Counted from the first letter of the stretch, positions 1-9,451 are shown. The stretch is 60,710 nucleotides of DNA from Streptosporangiaceae bacterium (GCA_019239975.1 JAFAZE010000063.1:1-60710); one strand, 5' to 3'. Translations and numbers: made by a program. The notes: generated from the letters alone by a model not told the origin.

Positions 1-16
1 AACCCGAACGCGCCCA

Positions 17-658
17 TCAGCGGGTGAACGTCAGGTGCGTTACCCCGCTGGGAGTGCTGACTGCCTCGACATCGAAGCGCTGCTCGAGTTCCTCGAGCCC
101 GTCCCAGACCCGTTCGCCGCGCCCGAGGACGATGGGCACGATGACGACGTGAAGGTGGTCGATCAGGTCGGCGGCGAGGAACTGGCGGACGGTCGCCGGG
201 CCGCCGCCGATGCGGACGTCGAGGCCACCAGCGGCCTCCTTGGCCGCCGCAAGTGCCTGCGCCGGGCGGGCGTCGGTGAAGCGGAAGGTGGTGCCGCCCT
301 TCATCTCGATCGAGGGCCTGAGGTGATGGGTGAGCACGAAGACGGGGGTATGGAACGGCGGCTCCTCGCCCCACCAGCCCTTCCACTCCTCGTTGGTCCA
401 CGGTCCGCGCTGCGGGCCGAACTTGTTGCGCCCCATGATCTCCACGCCGATGCCCGGCCCCCAGTTGCGCGCGAAGGCGTCGTCGATGCCGGTGCTCCCG
501 CCTTCCTGGCCCGTCGTGACGTGAAATGAACGGGTGCCCATGAACCATCGCACCAGCCGCTGGCCGGCATGCCCGAAGGGCGCCTCCCCGCTCTGGTCAG
601 CGCCGGCGCTGAAGCCGTCGAGCGAGACGGAAAAATTGTGAACACGAACAAGTGACAT
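17..658 (-). CDS. RibD C-terminal / dihydrofolate reductase-like protein
   Basis: A 213-residue protein of the RibD C-terminal/DHFR-like reductase fold, a family of NADPH-dependent reductases mostly of unknown substrate. The start MSLVRVHNFSVSLDG, the central GGTTFRFTD segment, IGGGPATVRQFLAADLID and the late VPIVLGRGERVWDG loop are the usual family landmarks. I start at the ATG at 658 because an AGAGAGG ribosome site lies about 10 bases before it; an in-frame ATG at 691 adds 11 unconserved residues. The gene stands alone. A second, unrelated-in-sequence member of the same fold sits at 9452-10081. The fold is sure; the reaction is not known. Confidence 0.85.
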   Translation of the reverse strand: MSLVRVHNFSVSLDGFSAGADQSGEAPFGHAGQRLVRWFMGTRSFHVTTGQEGGSTGIDDAFARNWGPGIGVEIMGRNKFGPQRGPWTNEEWKGWWGEEPPFHTPVFVLTHHLRPSIEMKGGTTFRFTDARPAQALAAAKEAAGGLDVRIGGGPATVRQFLAADLIDHLHVVIVPIVLGRGERVWDGLEELEQRFDVEAVSTPSGVTHLTFTR

Positions 659-727
659 GACGCGTAGACCTCTCTGGTCGGCTGAGTTCATTGGTCCTCA
701 TGGTGTGGTCGTAGCCAGGATCGCTTT

Positions 728-761
728 CTCGACACCTGAGCACCCTCGACACCTGAGCACC
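728..761. repeat. 17-bp perfect tandem duplication
   Basis: The unit CTCGACACCTGAGCACC occurs twice back to back (728-744 and 745-761). It lies about 70 bases upstream of the RibD-like gene, so it could affect that promoter, but no promoter boxes were identified. Confidence 0.9.
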
Positions 762-1079
762 TGCGAACGGCTGGCAGCCTGGCCTATGCGACGCATGACA
801 CGTCCCGATCGTCCGATTCGCGCGTGTCGGCAGCAGGCATTCGGACAGTCCTGATATCTGACTGTGCCATTAGAAATCAACACCAAGACCAAGCTGCAGC
901 GCTGCAAGCCGCCGAACCGCACAATGTTCCGGCGGGATCCCGGGCTAACCCAATCTGGCGGTCAGACCAATCGCTGCTCAACTGGCTTGCCTCGCTGTGA
1001 TCATTATGTGGCCGACCGCGGCGGCGCCCAGCCGCCCGCCACCGGTGATACCGGCCGTCAGCCACCGCTGGCCACATAA

Positions 1080-1232
1080 CCCAGCCGGGCACAGAACTGG
1101 GATAACCTCAACATTATCCACCTGGCCGAAGTCCTCGGCTACCGCGCCTGGCGCCGCATCCAGGACATCGCGCCCCTGATCGCGGCGGCCCACCTGCCCG
1201 CCGAAGCCCCGCTCACCGCCAGCGCTCGATGA
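1080..1232 (+). pseudogene. C-terminal remnant of a lost gene
   Basis: An open frame of 50 codons between stops at 1077 and 1230, without a usable start. The translated part WDNLNIIHLAEVLGYRAW and the following helix IAAAHLPAEAPLTASAR look like genuine protein, alternating hydrophobic and charged residues in two helices. It resembles C-terminal ends of plasmid-type proteins of actinomycetes, but I cannot name the family. It reads as the surviving tail of a deleted gene. Confidence 0.4.
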
Positions 1233-1258
1233 TCGCGGCGGCAACCAGTCCCTGAATC

Positions 1259-1378
1259 GGGGCCAAATGCGCCAACGGCCCCGCCCAGTGGGGCCAAATG
1301 CGCCAACGGCCCCACCGGCGACGAGGAATGAGGGTGCGGAGGGCGGGGAGGGCGGGGCCAGATGCGGCCAACGGCCCC
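1259..1378. repeat. Palindromic repeat doublet plus a diverged third unit
   Basis: Two identical 24-bp units (1259-1282 and 1290-1313), each running from GGGGCC to GGCCCC with core ATGCGCCA, are separated by the 7-base linker GCCCAGT. A third, 25-bp unit with one extra base lies at 1354-1378. Each unit is an imperfect palindrome able to form a short hairpin. The same doublet recurs at 37266-37320 in the opposite orientation with the reverse-complement linker ACTGGGC, so this is a dispersed element, not a local accident. Confidence 0.85.
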
Positions 1379-1628
1379 GTCGCCGTCGCCGTCGTTGGCC
1401 CGGCGACCACTGTGTTAGCGTGGGGGCATGTTCCTGGATTGACCGGCTTCTGCGCCTTTCCACTTACCTGCGTTTAGTCATCTGGGAGCTGATACCACGT
1501 CTCGTTCGGCTGACTCTGAGAAGGCTGTACCGGTTGCGGCCGGGGGCGCGGCTACGGCGGGAAGTGGGAGCGGCGGGCCGGCCACCTGGCGGCGGGGGAA
1601 CCTTGGGCTGGCGGCGGCGCTGCAGGGG

Positions 1629-2798
1629 ATGATCTCGGCCGGCGACGGGCTGGCGCAGATCGCGCTGGCCAGCCGGGTCTATGAGCGGTCGCACGCCGGC
1701 TGGGCGGTCGCCGTCGTGTTCCTCGCGATAACCGTGCCCATCGTGCTGCTCGCGCCGGCGGCGGGGCTGCTGCTGGACAAGGTGCGGCCGAAGCCGGTGC
1801 TCGTCGCCGCCGCAGCCGCCGCGGCGTGCGTCACGCTGGCGCTCGTCCGCGTGACGGGGGTGGCGGGCACGCTGCTGCTGGCCGGCGGCCTCGGGGCGTG
1901 CGCGGCGGTGCTTCAGCCTGGTCTCGGCGCGATCGTGCCCAGGCTCGCGCCGCCCGGCCGGATCACCCGGGCGAACAGCTACCTGCAGGCCGCGACGTGG
2001 GCGGGAATGACCGCGGGGCCGCTGCTGGCGGGGGTGCTGAGCGCCGTCGGCGGGACGGGGCTCGCGCTGGCCGGCAACGCGGCCACCTACGCGCTCGGCG
2101 CGGCCGGGCTCGCTTTGCTGAGGATAGCGGACACCGACCGGGCGGCAGGGGGCGCCGGCCAGGAGACCATGTGGACCCAGATCCGGGCCGGGCTCGGCTA
2201 CCTGCGGTCCGATCGCACCGCCCGGCTGCTGACGATCGTCGTCGGCGTGATGGTGGCGTTCGCGTTCCTGGCGGTCGTGGCCGAGGTGGTGCTCGCCCAG
2301 GGCGTATTCCACGCCGGGACCGGCGGGTACTCCGTGCTCGTCGCCTCGTGGACGGCCGGCATGGTGCTCGGGACGCTGGCCGCCGGACCGCTGCCCCGGC
2401 GGTGGCTTGTTCCGGCCGCGCTCCTGGGCACGGTTGGCACCGGTCTCGGGATCGGGCTGGCCGGCCTGGCGCCGGCGCTCTGGCTCTCGGCGGCCGCCTA
2501 CGGCATCGGCGGCCTGTCGGACGGCGTCGAGGTGCTCGCGACCCGCAGCTACCTCAACCATCACGCGCCGGAAGCGCTCGCCGGCAGGGTGTTCGCGCTT
2601 TATTCGGCGGTGACGTTCGGCGCGGCGTCGGCCGGGATGGCCGCCGCGAGCGGGCTGCTGGGGCCGCTCGGCGCGAGGACGCTGCTGGTGATCGCGGGCT
2701 GCGGCGGGATCGCCGCCGGGAGCGTGGGATGGCTGGTGCACGCCAGGGCCGGGCGTGCGCGGTTACCGGGGCGGGAACATAGTCTGGAACCGTGGTAG
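1629..2798 (+). CDS. MFS transporter
   Basis: A major facilitator superfamily exporter of the MFS_3 (EntS-like) type with about 12 hydrophobic segments. It would move a small molecule across the cytoplasmic membrane by proton antiport; the substrate is unknown. Family landmarks include [14 protein letters not shown] in the cytoplasmic loop between helices 2 and 3. The ATG at 1629 probably truncates it: the same frame is open upstream and encodes WRRGNLGLAAALQG, which looks like the true start of helix 1. No ATG, GTG or TTG exists in that extension back to the stop at 1440; a GGGAG at 1484-1487 stands 9 bases before an ACG at 1497. The stop overlaps the lipA GTG start. Confidence 0.85.
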   Translation: MISAGDGLAQIALASRVYERSHAGWAVAVVFLAITVPIVLLAPAAGLLLDKVRPKPVLVAAAAAAACVTLALVRVTGVAGTLLLAGGLGACAAVLQPGLGAIVPRLAPPGRITRANSYLQAATWAGMTAGPLLAGVLSAVGGTGLALAGNAATYALGAAGLALLRIADTDRAAGGAGQETMWTQIRAGLGYLRSDRTARLLTIVVGVMVAFAFLAVVAEVVLAQGVFHAGTGGYSVLVASWTAGMVLGTLAAGPLPRRWLVPAALLGTVGTGLGIGLAGLAPALWLSAAAYGIGGLSDGVEVLATRSYLNHHAPEALAGRVFALYSAVTFGAASAGMAAASGLLGPLGARTLLVIAGCGGIAAGSVGWLVHARAGRARLPGREHSLEPW

Positions 2799-3745
2799 CC
2801 GCACCCGAACTCGCACCCCAGGGGCGGCGGATGCTCCGCCTCGAGGTGCGCAACAGCCAGGTCCCCATCGAGAAGAAGCCGCCGTGGATCAAGACGCGGC
2901 TGCGCACCGGCCCGGCGTACACGCAGCTGAAGAACCTCGTGCACGAGGGCGGGCTGCACACGGTGTGCGAGGAGGCCGGCTGCCCGAACATCTTCGAGTG
3001 CTGGGAAGACCGCGAGGCGACGTTCCTGATCGGCGGCGACCAGTGCACCCGGCGGTGCGACTTCTGCCAGATCGACACGGGCAAGCCGATGCCGCTGGAC
3101 ACCGGCGAGCCGGGCCGCGTCGCGGAGTCGGTCGCCACGATGGGCCTGCGCTACGCCACCGTGACCGGCGTGGCCCGCGACGATCTGGAAGACGGCGGCG
3201 CCTGGCTGTACGCGCAGACCTGCCGCGAGATCCATGCCGCCGTCCCCGGCTGCGGCGTGGAGCTGCTCATCCCGGACTTCAACGCCGAGCCGCCGCGGCT
3301 GGCCGAGGTGTTCAGCGCGCGGCCGGAGGTGCTGGCGCACAACATCGAGACCGTGCCGCGTGTGTTCCGGCGGATCCGGCCCGGGTTCCGGTACTCGCGG
3401 TCGCTGGACGTGCTGCGCGCGGCGCGCGACGCCGGGCTGGTGACGAAGTCCAACCTCATCCTGGGGCTCGGTGAGACGCGGGAGGAGATCAGCCCGGCGA
3501 TGGCCGGCCTGCGCGCCGCCGGATGCGACCTGCTGACGATCACCCAGTATCTGCGGCCGTCGCCGCGGCACCATCCGGTGGAGCGCTGGGTGAAGCCGGA
3601 GGAGTTCGTGGAGCTGCGGGAAGAGGCGCTCGAGCTCGGGTTCGCCGGGGTCATGTCCGGGCCCCTGGTGCGTTCTTCCTACCGGGCCGGGCGGCTGTAC
3701 GCGCAGGCGATCGAGCGGCGGGCGGGTTCGGCGCCGGCTCTGTGA
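2792..3745 (+). CDS. lipA: Lipoyl synthase
   Basis: Radical-SAM lipoyl synthase (317 residues, normal length) that inserts two sulfur atoms into the octanoyl chain on lipoyl-dependent enzymes such as the E2 subunits of 2-oxoacid dehydrogenases. Both iron-sulfur sites are complete: the auxiliary cluster cysteines C59, C64 and C70 in [14 protein letters not shown], and the radical-SAM cluster C85, C89 and C92 in CTRRCDFC. The RSSYRAG segment near the C-terminus, which bears the serine ligand of the auxiliary cluster, is present. The GTG start overlaps the MFS stop, suggesting coupled translation. The octanoyltransferase gene lipB, often next to lipA in actinobacteria, is not in this window. Confidence 0.97.
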   Translation: MVAAPELAPQGRRMLRLEVRNSQVPIEKKPPWIKTRLRTGPAYTQLKNLVHEGGLHTVCEEAGCPNIFECWEDREATFLIGGDQCTRRCDFCQIDTGKPMPLDTGEPGRVAESVATMGLRYATVTGVARDDLEDGGAWLYAQTCREIHAAVPGCGVELLIPDFNAEPPRLAEVFSARPEVLAHNIETVPRVFRRIRPGFRYSRSLDVLRAARDAGLVTKSNLILGLGETREEISPAMAGLRAAGCDLLTITQYLRPSPRHHPVERWVKPEEFVELREEALELGFAGVMSGPLVRSSYRAGRLYAQAIERRAGSAPAL

Positions 3746-3897
3746 CCTTCCAGAACGGGGGCATTTGAGCCTGGGCGGATTATCTTCGCGGTCACGCAAC
3801 CTGGCCGCAGCCGGGCAGGATGCCTGACCCGCGGTTCCTGTCCGGGCCCGGGAACCGTATGCTGCGGAGGACGGTACGTACTAGGAAGGTTTACCCG

Positions 3898-4593
3898 GTG
3901 GTTAACAGGGACGCTGCTGAGGACATTGCGAAGGCCGGCCGGCTGAAGCAGATACGCATGGTGGCCGGGCTGGTCAACCGGCAGAACCGCAAGGCGCTGC
4001 CGATCGTCTTCGGCAGCGTGATCGGCATCATCGTGGTGTTCGTGATCGTTGGGCTGGTCACCGGGCTGCTGGGGCTGCTCATACCGCTGGGCGTGCTGCT
4101 CGGCCTGCTGGCCGGCACCATCTTGTTCGGCAGGTTCGCGCAGTCCGCCCAGTACTCGGCGATCGAGGGGCAGCCCGGCGCGGCCGCGGCGATCCTGCAG
4201 AGCATGCGCGGCAACTGGACGGTGGACCCGGCGGTCGCGGCCAACAGGAACATGGACGTGGTGCACCGCGCGGTCGGCAGGCCCGGCGTGATCCTGGTCG
4301 GCGAGGGCTCGCCCACCCGGCTGCCCGGCCTGCTGGCGGCCGAGAAGAAGCGCGTCGCCAGGGTCGCTTACGACGTCCCCATCTTCGACTTCCAGGCCGG
4401 CAACGCCGAGGGGCAGATCCCGATCAGCAAGCTGCAGCGGAAGATCATGCGGCTGCCGCGGAACCTGAAGGGCGGAGCGGTCAGCGACCTCAACCACCGG
4501 CTGAAGGCACTCCAGCCGTCACTGCAGGCGCCGAAGGGCCCGATCCCGAAGAACATCCGGCAGCCCAAGATGCCGCGTCCCCGGGTCCGCTAG
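3898..4593 (+). CDS. DUF4191 family membrane protein
   Basis: A 231-residue protein of the actinobacterial DUF4191 family (the Rv2219 type), of unknown function. Two membrane helices at about residues 35-55 and 58-78 are flanked by a charged N-terminus and a soluble C-terminal domain containing the run VYDVPIF-like AYDVPIFDFQAGNAEG. The GTG at 3898 is chosen because AGGAAGG lies 8 bases before it; an in-frame ATG at 3820 adds 26 residues without family character. Its place between lipA and glnA is conserved in actinobacteria. Confidence 0.88.
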   Translation: MVNRDAAEDIAKAGRLKQIRMVAGLVNRQNRKALPIVFGSVIGIIVVFVIVGLVTGLLGLLIPLGVLLGLLAGTILFGRFAQSAQYSAIEGQPGAAAAILQSMRGNWTVDPAVAANRNMDVVHRAVGRPGVILVGEGSPTRLPGLLAAEKKRVARVAYDVPIFDFQAGNAEGQIPISKLQRKIMRLPRNLKGGAVSDLNHRLKALQPSLQAPKGPIPKNIRQPKMPRPRVR

Positions 4594-4690
4594 AAGAACG
4601 GCGGCGGTCCGCTGCTGTCCTGTCAGGTCGGAGCGCTCGCCGGGCACGCCAGCAAGCGGCGCGAGAGCGCCGGCGGGGTGAGACCAGGCC

Positions 4691-5149
4691 TCAGAGGCGG
4701 ACCACGATCGTGTCGGCGGCACGGTCGTGCAGGCCGCGCAGGTCGCGGTCGCTCAGCAGCGGCGGGACGACGGCGAGCAGCAGCAGGGTGCGCAGCGCCG
4801 CCCAGCCGAAGCCCGGCGGCCGCCCGTCGGTCCGCATTACCCGGATGGACAGCAGGCGCTTGCCTATCGTGGTGCCGGTCACCGCGGTGAGCAGGTAGGT
4901 CTCCACGGTGAACAGGACGATCGTCAGGTACTGCGTGCGGAACAGGCCGGCCGCGATGAGCAGGCAGAGCAGCCAGTCGGCGAACAGAGCGAGAAACCGC
5001 CTGCCCAAGCTGGCGACGGAACTCGGGCCGTGCTGCGGCAGGCCGAACCGCTTGCCGGGGTAATCCGGCGTATCATCGGCTCCGGCAGGTGCCCCCGCTT
5101 CGTCCAGGACCGCGGCAGGCTGCTGCGCGTCCCGGGGTTTTTCTGCCAC
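4691..5149 (-). CDS. RDD family membrane protein
   Basis: A small integral membrane protein of the RDD family, function unknown. The C-terminal 110 residues carry three hydrophobic segments ([19 protein letters not shown], a second near [17 protein letters not shown], a third near [14 protein letters not shown]). The family signatures [26 protein letters not shown] and [11 protein letters not shown] are all present. The start is uncertain: I use the GTG at 5149, which gives 152 residues, the normal size. Longer starts at 5248 or 5386 would run into the glnA control region. It is divergent from glnA; the same pair occurs in mycobacteria (Rv2219A and glnA1). Confidence 0.8.
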   Translation of the reverse strand: MAEKPRDAQQPAAVLDEAGAPAGADDTPDYPGKRFGLPQHGPSSVASLGRRFLALFADWLLCLLIAAGLFRTQYLTIVLFTVETYLLTAVTGTTIGKRLLSIRVMRTDGRPPGFGWAALRTLLLLAVVPPLLSDRDLRGLHDRAADTIVVRL

Positions 5150-5241
5150 GATGTCAACGGTATCCGCTTCGCGCGGCAAACCATGCGCCGGCCCGGCGCA
5201 TGGCTTCCGACGTGCGGGGCGGCGTCCCGGCCGAGGAATCC

Positions 5242-5279
5242 GTAACATCCGTGAAACACCGGAGACACTGGGCGGAAAT
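5242..5279 (+). promoter_or_regulatory. GlnR-type binding box before glnA
   Basis: Four pentamers spaced exactly 6 bases apart read GTAAC (5242), GAAAC (5253), GACAC (5264) and GAAAT (5275). This is the a-b-a-b pattern described for GlnR in Streptomyces and relatives (gTnAc, 6, GaAAc, 6, repeated). It ends 72 bases before the glnA ATG and also lies upstream of the divergent RDD gene. Confidence 0.85.
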
Positions 5280-5351
5280 TGCCCACGGCTAACGTCCGAA
5301 GCGCGTGCGCCTAGTTCATACAGACATATACGCCCTGTTAGGGGAGGGTTG

Positions 5352-6776
5352 ATGTTCAGCAGTGCCGAAGAGGTCCTCCGCTTCATCGCGGAGGAGAAGG
5401 TGCAGTTCGTTGACGTCAGGTTCTGTGACCTGCCGGGAACCGTTCAGCACTTCACCGTGCCGGCCGAGTCGTTCAGCGACAGCGTCTTCAGCGACGGCCT
5501 GATGTTCGACGGCTCCTCCATCCGCGGGTTCCAGCAGATCCACGAGTCCGACATGCTGCTGCTGCCCGACCCGGCCACCGCCGTGGTCGACCCGTTCCGC
5601 ACGCACAAGACGCTGAACCTGACGTTCTTCGTCCACGACCCCCTGACGGGCGCGCCGTACACCAGGGACCCCCGCAACATCGCCCGCAAGGCGCAGGACT
5701 ACCTGCGCGGCACCGGCATCGCCGACACCTCCTACTTCGGCCCCGAGGCCGAGTTCTACATCTTCGACTCGGCCCGCTTCTCCACCTCCCCGAACGAGGG
5801 TTACTACCACATCGACTCCGTCGAGGGCGCCTGGAACACCGGCCGCGACGAGGACGGCGGCAACCTCGCCTACAAGCCCAGGTACAAGGGCGGCTACTTC
5901 CCGGTGCCGCCGATGGACCACTACACCGACCTGCGGTCGGAGATGGTCGCCAACCTGATCGAGTGCGGCATCGAGGTCGAGATGCAGCACCATGAGGTGG
6001 GCACCGCGGGCCAGGCGGAGATCGACATCAGGTTCAGCCCGCTGCTGGAGATGGCGGACAAGCTGATGCTCTACAAGTACGTCATCAAGTCCACGGCGCG
6101 GGCGGCCGGCAAGACGGTGACGTTCATGCCCAAGCCTCTGTTCGGCGACAACGGCAACGGAATGCACTGCCACCAGTCGCTGTGGAAGGATGGCGCGCCG
6201 CTGTTCTACGACGAGGTCGGCTACGCCGGGCTCTCGGACATCGGCCGTTACTACATCGGCGGCCTGCTCAAGCACGCGCCGTCCCTGCTGGCGTTCACGA
6301 ACCCGACGGCGAACTCCTACCACCGGCTGGTACCGGGCTTCGAGGCCCCCGTCAACCTGGTGTACTCGCAGCGCAACCGGTCCGCGTGCGCGCGCATCCC
6401 GATCACCGGCACCAACCCGAAGGCCAAGCGCGTCGAGTTCCGCGTCCCGGACCCGTCCTGCAACCCGTACCTCGCGTTCGCCGCGATGCTGATGGCCGGC
6501 CTGGACGGCATCAAGAACAAGATCGAGCCGCCGGAGCCGGTGGACAAGGACCTGTACGAGCTGCCTCCGGACGAGGCGGCGGCGATCCCGCAGGTGCCGG
6601 GCTCACTCGACGAGGTGCTCGAAACCCTGGAGGCGGACCACGCGTTCCTCACCGAAGGCGGCGTGTTCACCGACGACCTGATCGAGACCTGGATCGACTA
6701 CAAGCGGGCCAACGAGCTCGACCCGATCCGGCTCCGCCCGCACCCGCACGAGTTCGAGCTCTACTTCGACGTGTGA
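5352..6776 (+). CDS. glnA: Glutamine synthetase, type I
   Basis: Cytoplasmic glutamine synthetase (474 residues) making glutamine from glutamate, ammonia and ATP; the main ammonia-assimilating enzyme. Family signatures are [10 protein letters not shown] near residue 55, the glutamate-rich metal site within [24 protein letters not shown], and NRSACARIP near the active site. Tyr402 in DLYELPP is the adenylylation site used by GlnE (encoded at 26679-29807). The ATG at 5352 follows GGGGAGGG closely. The four-site GlnR box upstream predicts control by nitrogen supply. It is the mycobacterial glnA1 ortholog by context. Confidence 0.97.
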   Translation: MFSSAEEVLRFIAEEKVQFVDVRFCDLPGTVQHFTVPAESFSDSVFSDGLMFDGSSIRGFQQIHESDMLLLPDPATAVVDPFRTHKTLNLTFFVHDPLTGAPYTRDPRNIARKAQDYLRGTGIADTSYFGPEAEFYIFDSARFSTSPNEGYYHIDSVEGAWNTGRDEDGGNLAYKPRYKGGYFPVPPMDHYTDLRSEMVANLIECGIEVEMQHHEVGTAGQAEIDIRFSPLLEMADKLMLYKYVIKSTARAAGKTVTFMPKPLFGDNGNGMHCHQSLWKDGAPLFYDEVGYAGLSDIGRYYIGGLLKHAPSLLAFTNPTANSYHRLVPGFEAPVNLVYSQRNRSACARIPITGTNPKAKRVEFRVPDPSCNPYLAFAAMLMAGLDGIKNKIEPPEPVDKDLYELPPDEAAAIPQVPGSLDEVLETLEADHAFLTEGGVFTDDLIETWIDYKRANELDPIRLRPHPHEFELYFDV

Positions 6777-6803
6777 CGGTGCAACCGGCTCTGACCTGCA
6801 TCG

Positions 6804-7097
6804 TTATAGAGACGCCGTGGTGCTGTTCCGGCGCTGTTCCGCCTGGCGGGCGGTGATCACGGCGTCGACGGCGGCGCGGGCGGACTCGTCGCGGTCCGGC
6901 CAGATGTGACCGTAGGTGTCCAGGGTGGTTTTGACGCTGGCGTGCCGCAGCCGGGCCTGCACGGTCTTGACGTCGGCGCCGGAGACGATAAGAAGGCTGG
7001 CTGAAATAGTGCCGTAGGTCGTGAAGCGGAAGCCCGCAGGGAGGCCTGTGATCTTCTTGCGGGCTAACCTGGGCAGCCGGTCCGTTACCGGGGGAGC
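6804..7097 (-). pseudogene. Tyrosine recombinase (phage-type integrase) C-terminal remnant
   Basis: The last ~97 codons of a phage/ICE-type tyrosine integrase, fused in frame to the end of a broken hydrolase gene. ASLLIVSGADVKTVQARL, RHASVKTTLDTYGHIW and DESARAAVDAVI are typical, and the nucleophile tyrosine of TLDTYGH remains. The expected HDLRHYF box just before is replaced by TTYGTIS (7002-7022): one C is lost from TTCCAC and one A is gained later, so seven codons read in the wrong frame before the frame is restored. The other frame still spells HDLRHYF. The box arginine is therefore gone and the fragment cannot be active. Confidence 0.85.
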
Positions 7098-7849
7098 GGC
7101 GCGGCGGATGGGAGCGAATGTCTGTATCGGGTCCTTGGTGAAGAATTCGGTGATGACTGTGTTGCACAGCTCGGGTTTCTCGACCAGCAGGCCGTGCGAG
7201 GTGCCCGGGACGACGGCTAGTTCGGCGTCGGGCAGGCTCCGGTACAGATCGACAGCGTGTTCCAGGCGGACCTCGTCGTCATCAGCGATCATGACGAGCG
7301 TGCGGCAGGTGATCCTGGCTAGGTCGTCATGCGTGAGGGCGGGCTCGCGAGCATGCATCGTCGCCAGCTTGGCGACGATCACCTGGTAGTGGCCGGCTCC
7401 GTATGGCGAGACCTCGCCGTAGCTCTGCCGGAGGAAGTCCGGCGGCTCGCCGTCGAGGACCCCGGTCTCCAGCCATCGCGGTGGAATACCCCGGCGGCGA
7501 AGACGAGACGGCGCACCAGGTCGGGGCGGCGAAGCGCGACGGTCAGCGCGAGGATGGCACCGTCGCTGCAGCCGAGCAGGTACACGGGCCGGCCGATGAC
7601 CGTTTCGATGAAGGTGATCGTGTCCTGTGCCATGAGGTCAAAGGTGATGGGCCCGTCGACGTCGGGCGTGTGCCCGTGGCCCCGCTGTTCGGGTGCGCAG
7701 ACGCGGAAGTGCCCGGCGAGTGCTTCTAGCTGGGGGGCCAGTGCGCGGGAATCGACCCCGGCCCCGCCTGGGTGTAGCGCGACCAGCGGATCGCCCTGGC
7801 CGCGCTCGTCGTACCACATCTGCACATCTCCTAGCTCAGCTGTTGGCAT
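7098..7849 (-). pseudogene. Alpha/beta hydrolase, single-base frameshift
   Basis: An alpha/beta hydrolase gene split by one frameshift. The first frame (from ATG 7849, MPTAELGDVQMWYDERG) contains the HPGG oxyanion region and the nucleophile elbow LLGCSDGAILA (Ser in G-C-S-D-G). After AAGVFHRDGW the sense continues in another frame as VLDGEPPDFLRQSYGEV, then RTLVMIADDDE (acid) and VVPGTSHGLLVEKP (His). One base is missing in or near the four-C run at 7460-7463. The natural end is near 7098, after which the frame runs into the integrase remnant. AGGAG-like bases precede the start. It could be a real pseudogene or a sequencing error in a homopolymer. Confidence 0.82.
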
Positions 7850-7878
7850 ACCGTCATGACCAGCGGAGGAACCCAAAA

Positions 7879-8250
7879 TCATCGGCGGTGACCGGGTTGT
7901 TTGGCCGTCCGGGATGAATTGCAAGGCAGCGTCATCGCATCAGGCGGCTTCTGCGATCTTTGTCCGGCTGCGGCTGGTGACTGGCTGCTGTCCGAGGGTG
8001 TCTGCTCTGCGGGCCGCCCGGCGAGCCTGCCGTTGACGAAGAGCGCGCCGGCGCGGACCAGGGCGACCAGGTGGGGCGCGTTGACTGCGTGCCAGCGGGC
8101 TTGCGCGGATTCGATGAGCTTGCAGGCCATGGCCAGCCCGGCTGCCTTCGAGCCGGGTCCCTTGGTTACCTTTGCCCGGTGCCGCACCGTGGCGAACGTG
8201 GATTCGGTTGGGTTCGTGGTCCGCAGGTGCACCCAGTGCTCGCACGGGTA
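7879..8250 (-). pseudogene. IS256-family transposase, C-terminal remnant
   Basis: The tail of a mutator-type (IS256 family) transposase. From about 8250 the frame reads CEHWVHLRTTNPTESTF, then TVRHRAKVTKGPGSKAAG and KLIESAQARWHAVNAPHLV, the standard C-terminal block with the last acidic catalytic residue in the TNPTES motif. The two earlier aspartates and the N-terminal half are missing, and the first 32 codons of the open frame are unrelated. No terminal repeat was recognised. Confidence 0.85.
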
Positions 8251-8562
8251 GGGCAAATGGGAGCTTGACAAGCGAACACTCGGCGGCCAATCTCCTGTGG
8301 AGACTACCCTGACGCTTAACGTAAAGGGACTGCAGGCTGGCCTCATCTATTTACAACAGGGCATGAGGAGCGGATGCTGAGGTGATAGGGCAACCGACTG
8401 ACTGCACTGCAGGCCCACGGTACTGGACGAGCGACGGAACCGCAGCAGGGCACGCCTCGCTGGCCTGGCACCCACACAGACCCCTGTGAGCTCCAACCCC
8501 GCCTCCAGGGCGAGACGAGAATCGCAACGATACAAGCAGTTGAATCGAAGGAGGTCTCGCTC
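8251..8562. other. Intergenic, no gene seen
   Basis: About 310 bases between the IS256 remnant and the secreted-protein gene. I see no coding frame with family character and no clear promoter; the last bases hold the GAAGGAGG ribosome site of the next gene. Confidence 0.5.
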
Positions 8563-9213
8563 ATGAAACGGCTCATGCTGATACCGCTTGGTGCTCTCGC
8601 TGTGATAGCGTCGCTGATCCCCGCCGCGCAGGCAGGCACTCTCCCAGCCGACTCAGCCCACGCCACCGCCACGGCAGGCAGCGCGAATACCCTGGCCCAT
8701 CTGTCAGCGGCACCGCAGACAGTGACACGGCGCATCACCCTGCCACAGCACGAGTGCGCCGTATTGCTCGGCAAGGCAGCAGGCTGCGCCATGTCCGAGA
8801 GCATCCACCTGTCCAGGATCAGCGCGAGCGACGGCAGCAGCTTCTATCAAGGATACCTCCAAGCGTGCGCTAGGCCCTATAACACGGGCGGCTGCGACAC
8901 TCACTACTGGTGGGTCAAGGACTATTTCAATTTCACTGCTACTTCTTCTCAGGCGTGGAATAACGGGACCCCGAACTGCTCGGCCAACCACACCAATGTC
9001 ACCTGGTGCAGTTATGTTGGCAACACCAACGGCACCGGCACCCTCCAGGAGGGCTTCAACTTCGGCAATGGAGGCTGGGCGCGAATGGATCTCAACGCCC
9101 ACGACGTCTACGACCTTTACCAGTGCGACTACCGCGGTCCCTCGTGGGCAAATGTATTTGGATGGGCCACCGATGAAGCCGATGGCGGTCAAGTTAGTTG
9201 TATCCAGGGATAG
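8563..9213 (+). CDS. Small secreted protein, unknown function
   Basis: A 216-residue protein with a Sec signal peptide: MKR, a hydrophobic stretch LMLIPLGALAVIASLI, and a likely cut after PAAQA (about residue 24). The mature part is rich in Asn, Gly, Trp and Tyr, with eight cysteines that could form disulfides, for example in CAVLLGKAAGC, ACARPYNTGGC, NCSANHTNVTWC and the final SC. No known catalytic motif is visible. A strong GAAGGAGG lies 8 bases before the ATG. Base use is less GC-rich than nearby core genes, which fits an accessory, acquired gene. I cannot assign a family. Confidence 0.8.
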   Translation: MKRLMLIPLGALAVIASLIPAAQAGTLPADSAHATATAGSANTLAHLSAAPQTVTRRITLPQHECAVLLGKAAGCAMSESIHLSRISASDGSSFYQGYLQACARPYNTGGCDTHYWWVKDYFNFTATSSQAWNNGTPNCSANHTNVTWCSYVGNTNGTGTLQEGFNFGNGGWARMDLNAHDVYDLYQCDYRGPSWANVFGWATDEADGGQVSCIQG

Positions 9214-9451
9214 GTCTTTGCCGCCCAGGCGACTTCCAGCCGTTGATCGAGCTCGCACGGACAGCGAGATCTGCCCGGAAGCGTTGAGAACCGCTGAAAT
9301 CTCAGTCCCTGGTCAGGGGCACGGGATCGGCAAGTTGGTGTTAGGTGGCCGAGTGTCGCTGTTTGTTCTTGAGTGCCTGATTTGATGGCGGGGTGTTCTG
9401 TCAGCCACCGTCTCAGCTGGTTAGCTCGGGTTGGTGCACGGGGCGGATCCC

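Larger units (their letters stand above)
659..1628. other. Gene-poor region with remnants and repeats
   Basis: About 970 bases between the RibD-like gene and the first certain codon of the MFS gene. It holds a 17-bp tandem duplication (728-761), the open tail of a lost gene (1080-1232) and a palindromic repeat cluster (1259-1378), each listed separately. The last 130 bases probably include the 5' end of the MFS gene. No intact gene is convincing here. Confidence 0.6.

Noticed and set aside
1464..2741. A 425-codon frame antisense to the MFS gene
   Set aside because: Arg/His/Pro-rich shadow; the plus strand shows membrane helices.
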